DNA from: Paenibacillus sp. FSL K6-3182
GTDB taxonomy: Bacteria > Bacillota > Bacilli > Paenibacillales > Paenibacillaceae
Direction: 5' to 3'
DNA length: 64,000 nt
Assembly (NCBI RefSeq): GCF_037976325.1
Contig: NZ_CP150265.1
Span: forward strand, 448,001 to 512,000
Positions 29,557-37,684 of this stretch are shown in pieces. The notes beneath the pieces are model-generated. The model did not search any database, was not told the DNA's origin, and was given only the letters and a program-made list of their open reading frames with translations. A program made the translations under genes and the position numbers. The first letter of the stretch is position 1. Each line of letters starts with the position of its first letter.

Positions 29557-29600
29557 CACCTGTAGGAGATGCGTTTGCTGCTCTCGAATACAGGTGTTTT
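29557..29600 (+). terminator. Rho-independent terminator
   Basis: CACCTGTA pairs with TACAGGTG around a loop, followed by TTTTCGC. It ends tgl. Confidence 0.7.
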
Positions 29601-29671
29601 CGCTTGGCGTGCATGAAGGAGTATAATGAAAACAGCAATGATAAATATGATCATTTGTAGGGAGCAAGCCA

Positions 29672-30352
29672 ATGAGAATGCATGTGTTAATTGTAGATGA
29701 TGATCCTTCTATTCGGGAGCTTTTACGTTTTGTTTTGGGAAAAGACGGCTATGTCGTTCTTGAAGCGGAAAATGGACAAGCAGCGTCCATCCTGCTTGAG
29801 AACGAGCAGGTACATCTTGCTGTCGTCGATATTATGATGCCCGGTAAAAATGGGTACGAGCTATGCCGCGAAATCAGAGAGCATTATGACATTCCTGTTA
29901 TGATGCTGACTGCAAGAGCGGAGATGGAGGACAAGGAGCAAGGGTTTGACTCCGGGACGGACGATTATTTAGTTAAGCCGTTTGAGCCAAAGGAGCTTTT
30001 GTTTCGTATAAAAGCGCTGCTGCGCCGCTATCGCCTTGTATCCTCTGAGGTTATCAAGCTCGGGAACGTCTCCATTGATCGAAGAGGCTATGAAATTAAA
30101 ATAGGCGATGAAGTTATAACTCTGCCGCTGCGGGAATTCGAGCTGCTGTCACAGCTTGCAAGCCACCCGGGCCGCATTTATACACGGGAACAGCTTATTC
30201 AGCTCATCTGGAGCGCTGATTTTAAAGGAGACAGCCGCACGGTTGATGTTCATATCAAACGGCTGCGCGAGCGCTTCACGGATTGTCAGGACGATTTCAC
30301 GATAACAACGATCAGGGGTCTCGGCTATAAGCTGGAGGTGCATGAGGGATGA
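29672..30352 (+). CDS. hssR: OmpR-family response regulator, HssR-like
   Basis: 226 residues: receiver domain with acidic pair VDDD (9-11), phospho-acceptor D53 in VVDIMMPG, and conserved Lys in VKPFEPKEL, then a winged-helix DNA-binding domain (TVDVHIKRLRERF, TIRGLGYKLE). Overall resemblance is closest to the heme-responsive HssR of staphylococci as recalled (DYDIPVxMLTAR, GTDDYxxKPFExKEL). Start ATG 29672 is 8 nt after AGGGAG. Its stop overlaps the kinase start by ATGA. HssR targets the hrtAB heme-export operon, which is not visible in this window, so heme sensing is inferred from similarity only. Confidence 0.75.
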   Translation: MRMHVLIVDDDPSIRELLRFVLGKDGYVVLEAENGQAASILLENEQVHLAVVDIMMPGKNGYELCREIREHYDIPVMMLTARAEMEDKEQGFDSGTDDYLVKPFEPKELLFRIKALLRRYRLVSSEVIKLGNVSIDRRGYEIKIGDEVITLPLREFELLSQLASHPGRIYTREQLIQLIWSADFKGDSRTVDVHIKRLRERFTDCQDDFTITTIRGLGYKLEVHEG

Positions 30353-31725
30353 AGTCGCTGTATGTTCGAATTGTGTTCACGTTTGTGATGGTCGCTATGA
30401 TTAGCCTCATTCTAGGCTTGCTATTTACGGGGCTTTACTACCAGAATAATCAGCAATCCAGCAATGAGCATAAAATGATCGCAATCGCACAAAACATCAG
30501 CACCCAATATGAGCAAAATCCGCAAATGGATCTGGATAGCTATCTGACACATATTGCAGCACTTGGCTTTCAAATTTATTTGGTTCATGACAATTTGCAA
30601 GGACAAGCCTACGGCTCGCCGTTTAAGCATGGAACGCTAAGCGAGCAGCAAATGCATTCGGTGCTTGACGGAGCTATTTATCGGGGGCTGGAGGAGCAGA
30701 AGGGACGGCTGGAGCTGTTCTCTTATTTCAAAAATAGTGTTTTGAACACAGCAGGTATGAGAGTTCAGACGCAGGATGGGTATGCAGCGCTGTTTATCCG
30801 CCCTGACTTGCAGCAGCAAATTGGCGAGATACGTATTATTGCAGCGATATTGATCGGTGCTACCTTCGTCATCAGCTTGCTGTTAATTGTGTTCTTATCG
30901 CGCCTTATTGTGAAACCGGTCAACGAGCTTACGAGAGCAACGAAAAAGATTGTTGCAGGTGATTTTGAAGCAGGGCTGCAGCTCTCGCGCAAGGATGAGA
31001 TCGGCGAGCTGGCACGCAACTTCTCGGTGATGTCGGTGGCGATTAAGCAGCTGGACCAGATGCGGCAAGAATTTGTGGCGAATGTCTCGCATGAATTTCA
31101 GACGCCGCTTACGTCCATGCAGGGATTGGCTCGGGCAGTGCTCGATAAGGAAACGACGCCGGAGCAGACGGACAGCTATATGGCCATTATAGAAAAAGAA
31201 AGCAAGCGTCTATCCCGTATGAGCAAGCAGCTTCTAACACTTGCTGCGCTCGACAAGGATAATAAGCCGCTCCATAAGACAAGCTTTCGCTTAGACGAAC
31301 AGCTGCGCCAGCTGTTAATTACACTCGAGTGGCAATGGTCGGAGAAAAATTTGCATTTGGAGCTTGAACTGCCGGATACGACGATCCATGCTGATCAAGA
31401 ATTGCTCTATGAGGTGTGGTTAAACCTGATTGCCAATAGCATTAAGTTTTCGGATGCAGGCAAGCCGATCAGCATTAAAATAGTGGAGAGCGACGTCATT
31501 ACTGTTGTCATCGAAGATCAGGGAACAGGCATATCAGAGGATGATCTCCCATTCATTTTTGACCGTTTCTATAAGGCGGACAAAGCTCGCAATGATGCTA
31601 CTTCAGGCAGCGGGCTTGGACTCTCTATCGTGCAGAAATTGGTGGCTTTGCATCAAGGCAGTATCGAGATTCAAAGCAAGCGTGCAGTTGGAACAACGGT
31701 TACCGTTACCCTTCCACGAGCATAA
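30349..31725 (+). CDS. hssS: Membrane sensor histidine kinase, HssS-like
   Basis: 458 residues: two membrane helices (about 9-28 and 163-185) enclosing a 130-residue extracellular sensor, a HAMP domain (RLIVKPVNELTRATKKIVAGDF), HisKA with H248 in VSHEFQTPLTSM, and an ATPase domain with N box NLIANSIKFS, G1 EDQGTGI and G2 SGSGLGLSIV. The sensor segment (YGSPFKHGTLSEQQMHSVL) lines up with HssS (YGEPFREDTLSQNAINNVL, recalled). The HisKA motif reads HEFQTPL where HssS has HEIKTPL. It is co-translated with the regulator. Confidence 0.78.
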   Translation: MKSLYVRIVFTFVMVAMISLILGLLFTGLYYQNNQQSSNEHKMIAIAQNISTQYEQNPQMDLDSYLTHIAALGFQIYLVHDNLQGQAYGSPFKHGTLSEQQMHSVLDGAIYRGLEEQKGRLELFSYFKNSVLNTAGMRVQTQDGYAALFIRPDLQQQIGEIRIIAAILIGATFVISLLLIVFLSRLIVKPVNELTRATKKIVAGDFEAGLQLSRKDEIGELARNFSVMSVAIKQLDQMRQEFVANVSHEFQTPLTSMQGLARAVLDKETTPEQTDSYMAIIEKESKRLSRMSKQLLTLAALDKDNKPLHKTSFRLDEQLRQLLITLEWQWSEKNLHLELELPDTTIHADQELLYEVWLNLIANSIKFSDAGKPISIKIVESDVITVVIEDQGTGISEDDLPFIFDRFYKADKARNDATSGSGLGLSIVQKLVALHQGSIEIQSKRAVGTTVTVTLPRA

Positions 31726-31755
31726 GTTTTTATGTAATTATCGTTGTCAATATAG

Positions 31756-31799
31756 AAAATGCCTCATTCCTTTAAAAATAAGGGGAATGAGGTATTTTT
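31756..31799 (+). terminator. Rho-independent terminator
   Basis: AAAATGCCTCATTCC pairs with GGAATGAGGTATTTT, followed by a T-run. The 31800-31950 stretch is AT-rich leader. Confidence 0.92.
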
Positions 31800-31888
31800 A
31801 TTTTGTAAATATGTATCTTTTATGTGAGGTTATTCGGTTGCAAATCTTGTAACATGAATAAAAAAAGGTTTTTAATTGTTTAATCTTA

Positions 31889-31896
31889 TGTTAGTT
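31889..31896 (+). promoter_or_regulatory. TGTTAGTT motif before the AraC gene
   Basis: TGTTAGTT lies 55 bp ahead of the AraC gene and matches the two motifs that flank the sugar transporter promoter (32841 and 32931). Candidate regulator half-site. Confidence 0.35.
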
Positions 31897-31950
31897 TTAT
31901 GTCATTTACATGCTTTGTGAAGCTCATTTTCATGCCGAGGAGTGGTTTTT

Positions 31951-32817
31951 ATGACAGAGTTGTTAAATATGGATATTCCGAAAGAAAAGCTCATATTGGC
32001 TAAGCATTATCCCATTCAAGTATTGGAAACGATAGGCGTCAATGCGACCTATCAGAAGCTTCATTGGCATGATGTGCTTGAAATCAATTTAATTAAATCA
32101 GGAACCGGCTATTACATCATTAACGGGCAAACGTTTGAGTTTCAAGAGGGTGATATCTTGCTTATTAACTCGAATGATTTGCACTGCGCTTACGAAACCA
32201 AGGATTTGGTCATGCAAGTGATCTGCTTTGATGCTTCTTGGCTGCTAAATATTGTCCGTTATGATTCAGAAATTTTGCATCCCTATAAGGAAATGGGGGT
32301 CCATTTCACTAATTTGCTGGACCGCAATGAGCCTCATATGAACGAGCTTAGAAGCCTGCTTCTTGAAATTCAGGATGAACATGATCAGGAGCAAACCTCT
32401 TACGGTTCTTTGGTTTATTCAAATTTAATCCGCTTTCATGCATGCGTAAATCGTTACTTCCGCAGAGAGGGGTTAAATCGGGGAAAGGATAGCATCGGTG
32501 CAAGGCAGCTGGACAAAATGCGCAAGGTCATTTACGACATGCAAAAAAACTTTGCATATCCATGGACGCTTGAGGAACTCGCAGGACTTGTTTACTTAAG
32601 CCCCTCCCGTTTTAGCGATATTTTCCGGCGTACAGTAGGGACGCCTCCGCTGCTTTATTTGATTCATATTCGCTTAGAGCATGCCGTCATGCTGCTCGAA
32701 ACCAGCGATATGAAAATTACAGAAATCGCACTGGAATGCGGTTTTCGCAGCTTATCTAATTTCAACCGTTTATTTAAGAAGCACATTGGCTCCTGCCCGA
32801 AAATCGCAAGAGGCTAA
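31951..32817 (+). CDS. AraC-family regulator with cupin sensor domain
   Basis: 288 residues from ATG 31951, 8 nt after GAGGAG (31937-31942); the longer frame begins at a GTG that overlaps this site. The N-terminal cupin (HWHDVLEINLIKSGTGYYIINGQTFEFQEGDILLINSNDLH) is the sugar-sensing fold of AraC/YesS-like proteins. The C-terminal pair of helix-turn-helix motifs is AYPWTLEELAGLVYLSPSRFSDIFRRTVGTPPL and KITEIALECGFRSLSNFNRLFKKH. It stands just upstream of a sugar uptake operon and is its probable activator; the ligand would be the transported sugar or its phosphate. Confidence 0.87.
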   Translation: MTELLNMDIPKEKLILAKHYPIQVLETIGVNATYQKLHWHDVLEINLIKSGTGYYIINGQTFEFQEGDILLINSNDLHCAYETKDLVMQVICFDASWLLNIVRYDSEILHPYKEMGVHFTNLLDRNEPHMNELRSLLLEIQDEHDQEQTSYGSLVYSNLIRFHACVNRYFRREGLNRGKDSIGARQLDKMRKVIYDMQKNFAYPWTLEELAGLVYLSPSRFSDIFRRTVGTPPLLYLIHIRLEHAVMLLETSDMKITEIALECGFRSLSNFNRLFKKHIGSCPKIARG

Positions 32818-32840
32818 ATCATTTGGAAACAGTAAGATAG

Positions 32841-32939
32841 TGTTAGTTATCAATCGTTTAAGAGGAGAATCAACACAGCGGAAAAGATAAAATAAACACA
32901 TGACGAATGGATAACGCATTTATGTTACTTTAACTAACA
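32841..32939 (+). promoter_or_regulatory. Inverted 9-bp repeats flanking the sugar operon promoter region
   Basis: TGTTAGTTA at 32841-32849 and TAACTAACA at 32931-32939 are perfect inverted copies, 81 bp apart, ending 21 bp before the first permease gene. The spacing is suited to AraC-type DNA looping. The third copy at 31889 precedes the regulator gene. Confidence 0.45.
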
Positions 32940-32960
32940 TTAGAAAAAAAGGGGGGGAGC

Positions 32961-33914
32961 ATGCTGCAAACAGATCTACAAACCAAACAGCATGTGTACA
33001 AGCAGCCCGGGCAGACGAAACGCTTTATCAAACAATGGGATATTCAGCTCATGGTTATACCAGCGTTGCTCTTCATTTTTGTCTTTAACTACATTCCCAT
33101 GTATGGGGTGCTGATGTCTTTTCAGGATTACAGCATTTTCAAAGGGTTCATGCACAGTCCGTGGGTAGGGTTTAAACATTTTGAAATGTTTTTTAATGCT
33201 CCCGAGTTTTGGGTGGTTATGCGAAATACACTCGTCATCAGTTTGCTGAAGCTGGGCATTGGATTTCCAGCGCCAATCGTATTGGCACTGATGCTGAATG
33301 AGATTAATAACCGTACGTTTAAACGAATTATTCAGACGGTTAGCTATTTGCCTCATTTCTTGTCATGGGTTATCGTATCGGGCTTCGTTATATCGATGTT
33401 ATCCACCGATAACGGAAGCTTAAATATGCTGCTGGAATCCGTGAATCTCATTAAAGAGCCAATCAATTTCTTATCCTTGCCGGAGTATTTCTGGGCGATC
33501 CTTGTCACAACCGGTGTTTGGAAGGAAATTGGCTTTGCTTCTATCGTTTATTTAGCTGCTATTGCAGGCATTAACCCGCACTTGTATGAAGCGGCTTCAA
33601 TTGATGGAGCCAGCAGAGTGAGACAAATAGTTACGATTACGATTCCATCGATTATGCCCGTTGTTGTTGTGTTCTCGATATTAGCAATTGGCAACCTGTT
33701 GAATGCCGGATTTGAAGATATTTTGCTGCTAGCTGGGAACCCTGTGCTGCGCGATGTAAGTGATGTTATCGACACTTATGTGTATAGGCTGGGTATTCAA
33801 AATTCCCGTTTCTCTTATGCAACGGCTGCCGGTCTATTCAAAGCGATTATTAGCGTCGGTTTATTAGCAGGAGCAAACTATTTGGCTCGCCGGTCAGGCA
33901 ACAGCTTGTGGTAA
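32961..33914 (+). CDS. Sugar ABC transporter permease (LplB/YteP type)
   Basis: 317 residues, six membrane helices. The N-terminus (IQLMVIPALLFIFVFNYIPMYGVLMSFQDYS) is characteristic of the first permease of Lpl/Ytc-type transporters, and EAASIDGASRVRQIVTITIPSIMP is the EAA cytoplasmic loop that contacts the ATPase. No ATPase gene is present here; such systems usually borrow a common MsmX-type ATPase encoded elsewhere. A strong GGGGGGGAG ribosome site precedes ATG 32961. It is the first structural gene of the operon, 22 nt ahead of the second permease. Confidence 0.9.
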   Translation: MLQTDLQTKQHVYKQPGQTKRFIKQWDIQLMVIPALLFIFVFNYIPMYGVLMSFQDYSIFKGFMHSPWVGFKHFEMFFNAPEFWVVMRNTLVISLLKLGIGFPAPIVLALMLNEINNRTFKRIIQTVSYLPHFLSWVIVSGFVISMLSTDNGSLNMLLESVNLIKEPINFLSLPEYFWAILVTTGVWKEIGFASIVYLAAIAGINPHLYEAASIDGASRVRQIVTITIPSIMPVVVVFSILAIGNLLNAGFEDILLLAGNPVLRDVSDVIDTYVYRLGIQNSRFSYATAAGLFKAIISVGLLAGANYLARRSGNSLW

Positions 33915-33936
33915 AGAGAGAAAGGGCGGCGAAACG

Positions 33937-34830
33937 ATGAAATTATCCTTTGGCGACAAAACATTTATGGCAGTCAACTATTTTCTATTGTTTGTGTTAG
34001 GCTTCACAGCCTTCTATCCATTCTGGAATGCTGCAGTGATTTCCTTTAATGCGGGAACCGATACGATGCTCGGTGGAATTACATTTTGGCCGCGCGTCTT
34101 CTCGCTAGACAATTATGAGGTCGTTTTCAAGGACAAACGACTTATAGATGGATTTATTATTTCTATTCTTCGTACGGTCATAGGTACGCTCCTATCCATT
34201 GCAGCAACAGCGATTTTTGCTTACGGAATGAGTAAGCGAAATTTAGTTGGACGAAAGTATTACATGATCTTTTGCGTGTTGACCATGTACTTTAGCGGCG
34301 GATTAATTCCGAGCTACCTGCTCATACGTGAGCTTCATTTGATGAATTCGTTCTGGGTTATGATCATACCGGGAATTATCAGCGTATGGAACATGATCAT
34401 TTTCCGAACCTTCTTTCTTGGCATACCGAATGGACTCGAGGAATCGGCACAAATTGACGGCTCCAGCAACTGGGGTATTTTATTTCGCATTGTTCTTCCT
34501 CTATCGGGGCCTGTCATTGCAACGCTTTCGTTGTTCACGGCGGTGTATCACTGGAATGATTGGTTTTCACCGAGTCTTTATATTTCAGATATTAACCTAT
34601 TGCCGATTCAAACGAAGCTGCAGCAAATATTGAACTCCAATATTATGCTGGAGCAAATGTCCCAAATGGATTCAGCGGCACAAGGCCGAATGAGTGCAAT
34701 GAAGGCGGTAACTTCAAAGTCGTTATCCATGGCAACCATGATGGTGGCGACTGTTCCGATTTTATGTGTGTATCCTTTTGTACAAAAGTATTTCGTGAAG
34801 GGCGTTCTCGTTGGTTCTTTGAAGGAATAA
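33937..34830 (+). CDS. Sugar ABC transporter permease (LplC/YtcP type)
   Basis: 297 residues, six membrane helices. GFTAFYPFWNAAVISFNAGTD at the start, TAIFAYGMSKRNLVGRKYY in the centre and EESAQIDGSSNWGILFRIVLPLSGPV (EAA loop) identify the second permease of the same system. The final segment FVQKYFVKGVLVGSLKE is the standard C-terminus. It pairs with the preceding permease and the lipoprotein that follows. Confidence 0.9.
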   Translation: MKLSFGDKTFMAVNYFLLFVLGFTAFYPFWNAAVISFNAGTDTMLGGITFWPRVFSLDNYEVVFKDKRLIDGFIISILRTVIGTLLSIAATAIFAYGMSKRNLVGRKYYMIFCVLTMYFSGGLIPSYLLIRELHLMNSFWVMIIPGIISVWNMIIFRTFFLGIPNGLEESAQIDGSSNWGILFRIVLPLSGPVIATLSLFTAVYHWNDWFSPSLYISDINLLPIQTKLQQILNSNIMLEQMSQMDSAAQGRMSAMKAVTSKSLSMATMMVATVPILCVYPFVQKYFVKGVLVGSLKE

Positions 34831-34889
34831 CCAAGGGTTTAAAGCGTCAGCTTTAACCATAGATAGACAAGCAGAAGGGAGTTTAAGCG

Positions 34890-36539
34890 ATGGCTAAATT
34901 CAGTAAAGCTTTTCATGCAGCATTGTCAATCACACTTGTCGTTGTACTTGCACTAACAGGATGTTCAAGCAATAATGGGGCGAATTCCGGGGTAAAGGAA
35001 GGAACCGACAACAAGCCGGATTCAAGCAAAGCTGCGTTTGTGCTGGGGGATCAACCGCTCGAGTTTTCTTTTTACGGCCATTATGATTGGTATACGATGC
35101 CTCCTTGGGGCGACGATTTATCGACGAAATGGATTAAGGAGAATAAGAAAGTAAATGTGGTGCCAATCAGCTCAGGAGGCAATGCGAAACAAAAGTTCAA
35201 CACGATGATTGTAGCGGGAGAACTGCCTGATGTGATCTGGATGGAGCGCAACGCAGACGTAGAGAAGCTGCGCTCGGAAGGAATGCTCGTTGCTTTTGAC
35301 GATTACTTAGATAAATATCCGAATTTAAAGAAATGGGCTGGTGAGGCTACGCTTGATATGCTTCGCTCATCCGACGGCAAGCTGTATCAGTTTCCAAACT
35401 GGTATACGACGCAGCCTAATGGCAATGCAGGTTATTTGGTAAACAAGAAGATCCATGATGAGCTTGGCAAGCCGAGCTTGGAAACAACGGACGATCTTTA
35501 TGCTTACTTGAAGCTGGTGAAAGAGAAATATCCGGATGTAGTCCCTCTGGAAGTAGGACAAAGCGCTTCGGGTATCGATATTATGGCATCCGCTTTTGCT
35601 GAAAATCGTCCTTATACGTACAATGCAATGATGGCTGTACCGTCAGGCGATAAACTGGTATCGATCTTTACAGATCCTGTCTACCGGGAATCGATTCAAT
35701 ACGCAAGCAGATTATACCGTGAAAGACTGATTTCGCAGGATAGCTTTACGCAAAAGGCAGAGCAGGTCGAGCAGAAGATTGTAACGGGGAAAATAGCGGT
35801 TTACGCGGCTTCCAGCCCGACGGAGTATGGTGCGAAGGGGAATGCGCTATTAGCGGCAAAGGACCCAAGTGCGGGGTATTTCATCACATGGCCGGTTCAT
35901 AAAGCGGGACTTGATAAAAACAAAATATTCCCTGGCGATTACAAGCAGCTAGGCTGGAACGTCAGTGTCATTACGAAAGCGGCCAAAAACCCAGAAGCGA
36001 TCTTCGCATTTTTGGATTGGTTCACGGGTCCAGAAGGACAGCGCCTTAGTATGTGGGGACCGGAGGGGATTTATTGGGATGGAGTGGATGCTGATGAAGC
36101 GCCATTGTTCACCGATAAGTTTGTAAATGACGTGGAAGAGCGCGAGGCATTAATGGCTTCAATCGTTAACTTTCAATGGGTAGGAAATACGGTATATGTA
36201 GACAACTCGAAGATGAAGTTTGAATCCACGCTGCCTGTGGAGAAACGGAGCTGGGAAACGTACTGGCAATCGGAAATTACGTGGAAAACGCAGCTCGATA
36301 CGACAGAGTTCGTTAACTTGGACCCTGCTGGAGATACAGATGAGGGCATCGTTGGTTCAAGCGTATTCTCAATCTATGAGAAGTCGAGAGCGAAAGCGAT
36401 TATGAATGCATCCTCCGATGCAGAAGTTAATCAAATTTTGGATAAGGCTGAAGCCGATGCACAGCAAGCTGGTTATGAGAAGCTTTTGAAATACAAGACA
36501 GAGAAGTGGCAAGAAAACGTAAGCAAATTAAAAAAATAG
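34890..36539 (+). CDS. Sugar-binding lipoprotein (LplA/YtcQ type)
   Basis: 549 residues. The signal peptide ends in a lipobox LALTGC (lipidated C25), followed by a Ser/Asn/Asp-rich tether and a two-lobed type 1 solute-binding protein of the long Lpl/Ytc subclass (PPWGDDLSTKWIKENKKVNV, FLDWFTGPEGQRLSMWGPEGI, C-terminal AIMNASSDAEVNQILDKAEADA). It captures oligosaccharide outside the membrane for the two permeases. The glycosidase downstream points to a beta-glucoside or another phosphoglycoside as ligand; not demonstrable from sequence. Confidence 0.9.
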   Translation: MAKFSKAFHAALSITLVVVLALTGCSSNNGANSGVKEGTDNKPDSSKAAFVLGDQPLEFSFYGHYDWYTMPPWGDDLSTKWIKENKKVNVVPISSGGNAKQKFNTMIVAGELPDVIWMERNADVEKLRSEGMLVAFDDYLDKYPNLKKWAGEATLDMLRSSDGKLYQFPNWYTTQPNGNAGYLVNKKIHDELGKPSLETTDDLYAYLKLVKEKYPDVVPLEVGQSASGIDIMASAFAENRPYTYNAMMAVPSGDKLVSIFTDPVYRESIQYASRLYRERLISQDSFTQKAEQVEQKIVTGKIAVYAASSPTEYGAKGNALLAAKDPSAGYFITWPVHKAGLDKNKIFPGDYKQLGWNVSVITKAAKNPEAIFAFLDWFTGPEGQRLSMWGPEGIYWDGVDADEAPLFTDKFVNDVEEREALMASIVNFQWVGNTVYVDNSKMKFESTLPVEKRSWETYWQSEITWKTQLDTTEFVNLDPAGDTDEGIVGSSVFSIYEKSRAKAIMNASSDAEVNQILDKAEADAQQAGYEKLLKYKTEKWQENVSKLKK

Positions 36540-36587
36540 TGGTTTTAATTACAGGCTAGCTGGCTACAACTGCAGCAGTGGGATTGG

Positions 36588-36654
36588 AGGCTATATTCTC
36601 TATTGTTCATGCTTAAGCGATTAGTTTGCATGCATGGCGAGAAGAGAATAGCCT
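36588..36654 (+). promoter_or_regulatory. Long inverted repeat between lipoprotein and kinase genes
   Basis: AGGCTATATTCTCT (36588-36601) pairs with AGAGAATAGCCT (36643-36654) with a 2-nt bulge; the loop is 41 nt. No T-run follows. It probably protects the 3' end of the highly expressed lipoprotein message and reduces expression of the downstream genes. Confidence 0.4.
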
Positions 36655-36688
36655 TCAAAACCAAGTATTCACATGGGAGAGAATATAA

Positions 36689-37684
36689 TTGACATATTAT
36701 TTGGGTGTGGATGGTGGAGGCAGTAAAACGATCGCTGTTGTATGTGACGGAATGGGGAGGGTTGTGGGCGCTAGTGAGAGCGGCTGCGGCAATCATCAAT
36801 TAGGAGTAGAGCTTGCTAGAAGCAATATTCAGGCAGCTGTTATCCATGCCATGATGCATGCAAAGGTAACACAGGAGCAAATTGCGTACGCGGTATTTGG
36901 TTTGGCGGGAGCAGATCGCGAGGCTGACTTTCAAATATTAAGGCCGATGATCGCGAAGCTTGGGTTTGAAAACTACGAGATCGTTTGCGATACGGTAATC
37001 GGTCTGAGAGCCGGTACGAAGCAGCCGGATGGGGTTGTTGTCATATGCGGCAGCGGGACAAACAGCTTTGGCGTTAATCGCCATGGCGAGAGCTTGCAAT
37101 GCGGCGGATTCGGTTATGCTTTCGGTGATTTTGGCGGAGGAAGCTTGCTGGCAGTGGAAGTTTTTCGTTCAGTTATACGCTCATGGGAGGGGAGAGGGCA
37201 AACTACCTTGCTTACGGATCTGACCCTTGAACAACTAGGCTACGACACCGTTGAAAATATGTTCCACGACTACTTGAATCAGGGCAGGATGATTCCTCAC
37301 CAGCTTGCGAAGCTGCTGTTTGAAGCGGCGGAGCAAAAGGATGAGGTAGCTTGCAGCATTCTGCAGAGGCAGGGTGAGGAGCTTGGCATGACGGCGAGTG
37401 CTGTCATTTCGAAGCTGAATATGAATCATGATGTATTTGATCTCGTTATGGTTGGCAGTGTGCTAACCCGCGGCGACAGCCGCTACGTTGCGCCTTATTT
37501 GGAGGAGCATGTGAAACGGGCAGCTCCAAATTGCAGCTTGACCGTGTTGACGATGGAGCCTGTGGCAGGCGCGATTTTATTAGCTATGGATAAAACGACT
37601 TCTTCTATTGAAGAGTCTGTATATGCTTGTTTACAACAATGTTTATCAGTGAAGGAGGCGCAAGCAGAATGGGTGATCGATTAA
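36689..37684 (+). CDS. BadF/BcrA-type sugar kinase (N-acetylglucosamine kinase-like)
   Basis: 331 residues of the ASKHA ATPase fold: DGGGSKT phosphate-1 loop, FGLAGADRE, ICGSGTNSFGVN, GFGYAFGDFGGG and VMVGSVLTRG. This group includes N-acetylglucosamine kinases and the BadF/BcrA activators; in a sugar operon the kinase role is favoured. The start is TTG 36689, 7 nt after GGGAGAG; no ATG/GTG alternative keeps the DGGGSKT loop. Its end overlaps the GH4 gene by 16 nt. Confidence 0.82.
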   Translation: MTYYLGVDGGGSKTIAVVCDGMGRVVGASESGCGNHQLGVELARSNIQAAVIHAMMHAKVTQEQIAYAVFGLAGADREADFQILRPMIAKLGFENYEIVCDTVIGLRAGTKQPDGVVVICGSGTNSFGVNRHGESLQCGGFGYAFGDFGGGSLLAVEVFRSVIRSWEGRGQTTLLTDLTLEQLGYDTVENMFHDYLNQGRMIPHQLAKLLFEAAEQKDEVACSILQRQGEELGMTASAVISKLNMNHDVFDLVMVGSVLTRGDSRYVAPYLEEHVKRAAPNCSLTVLTMEPVAGAILLAMDKTTSSIEESVYACLQQCLSVKEAQAEWVID

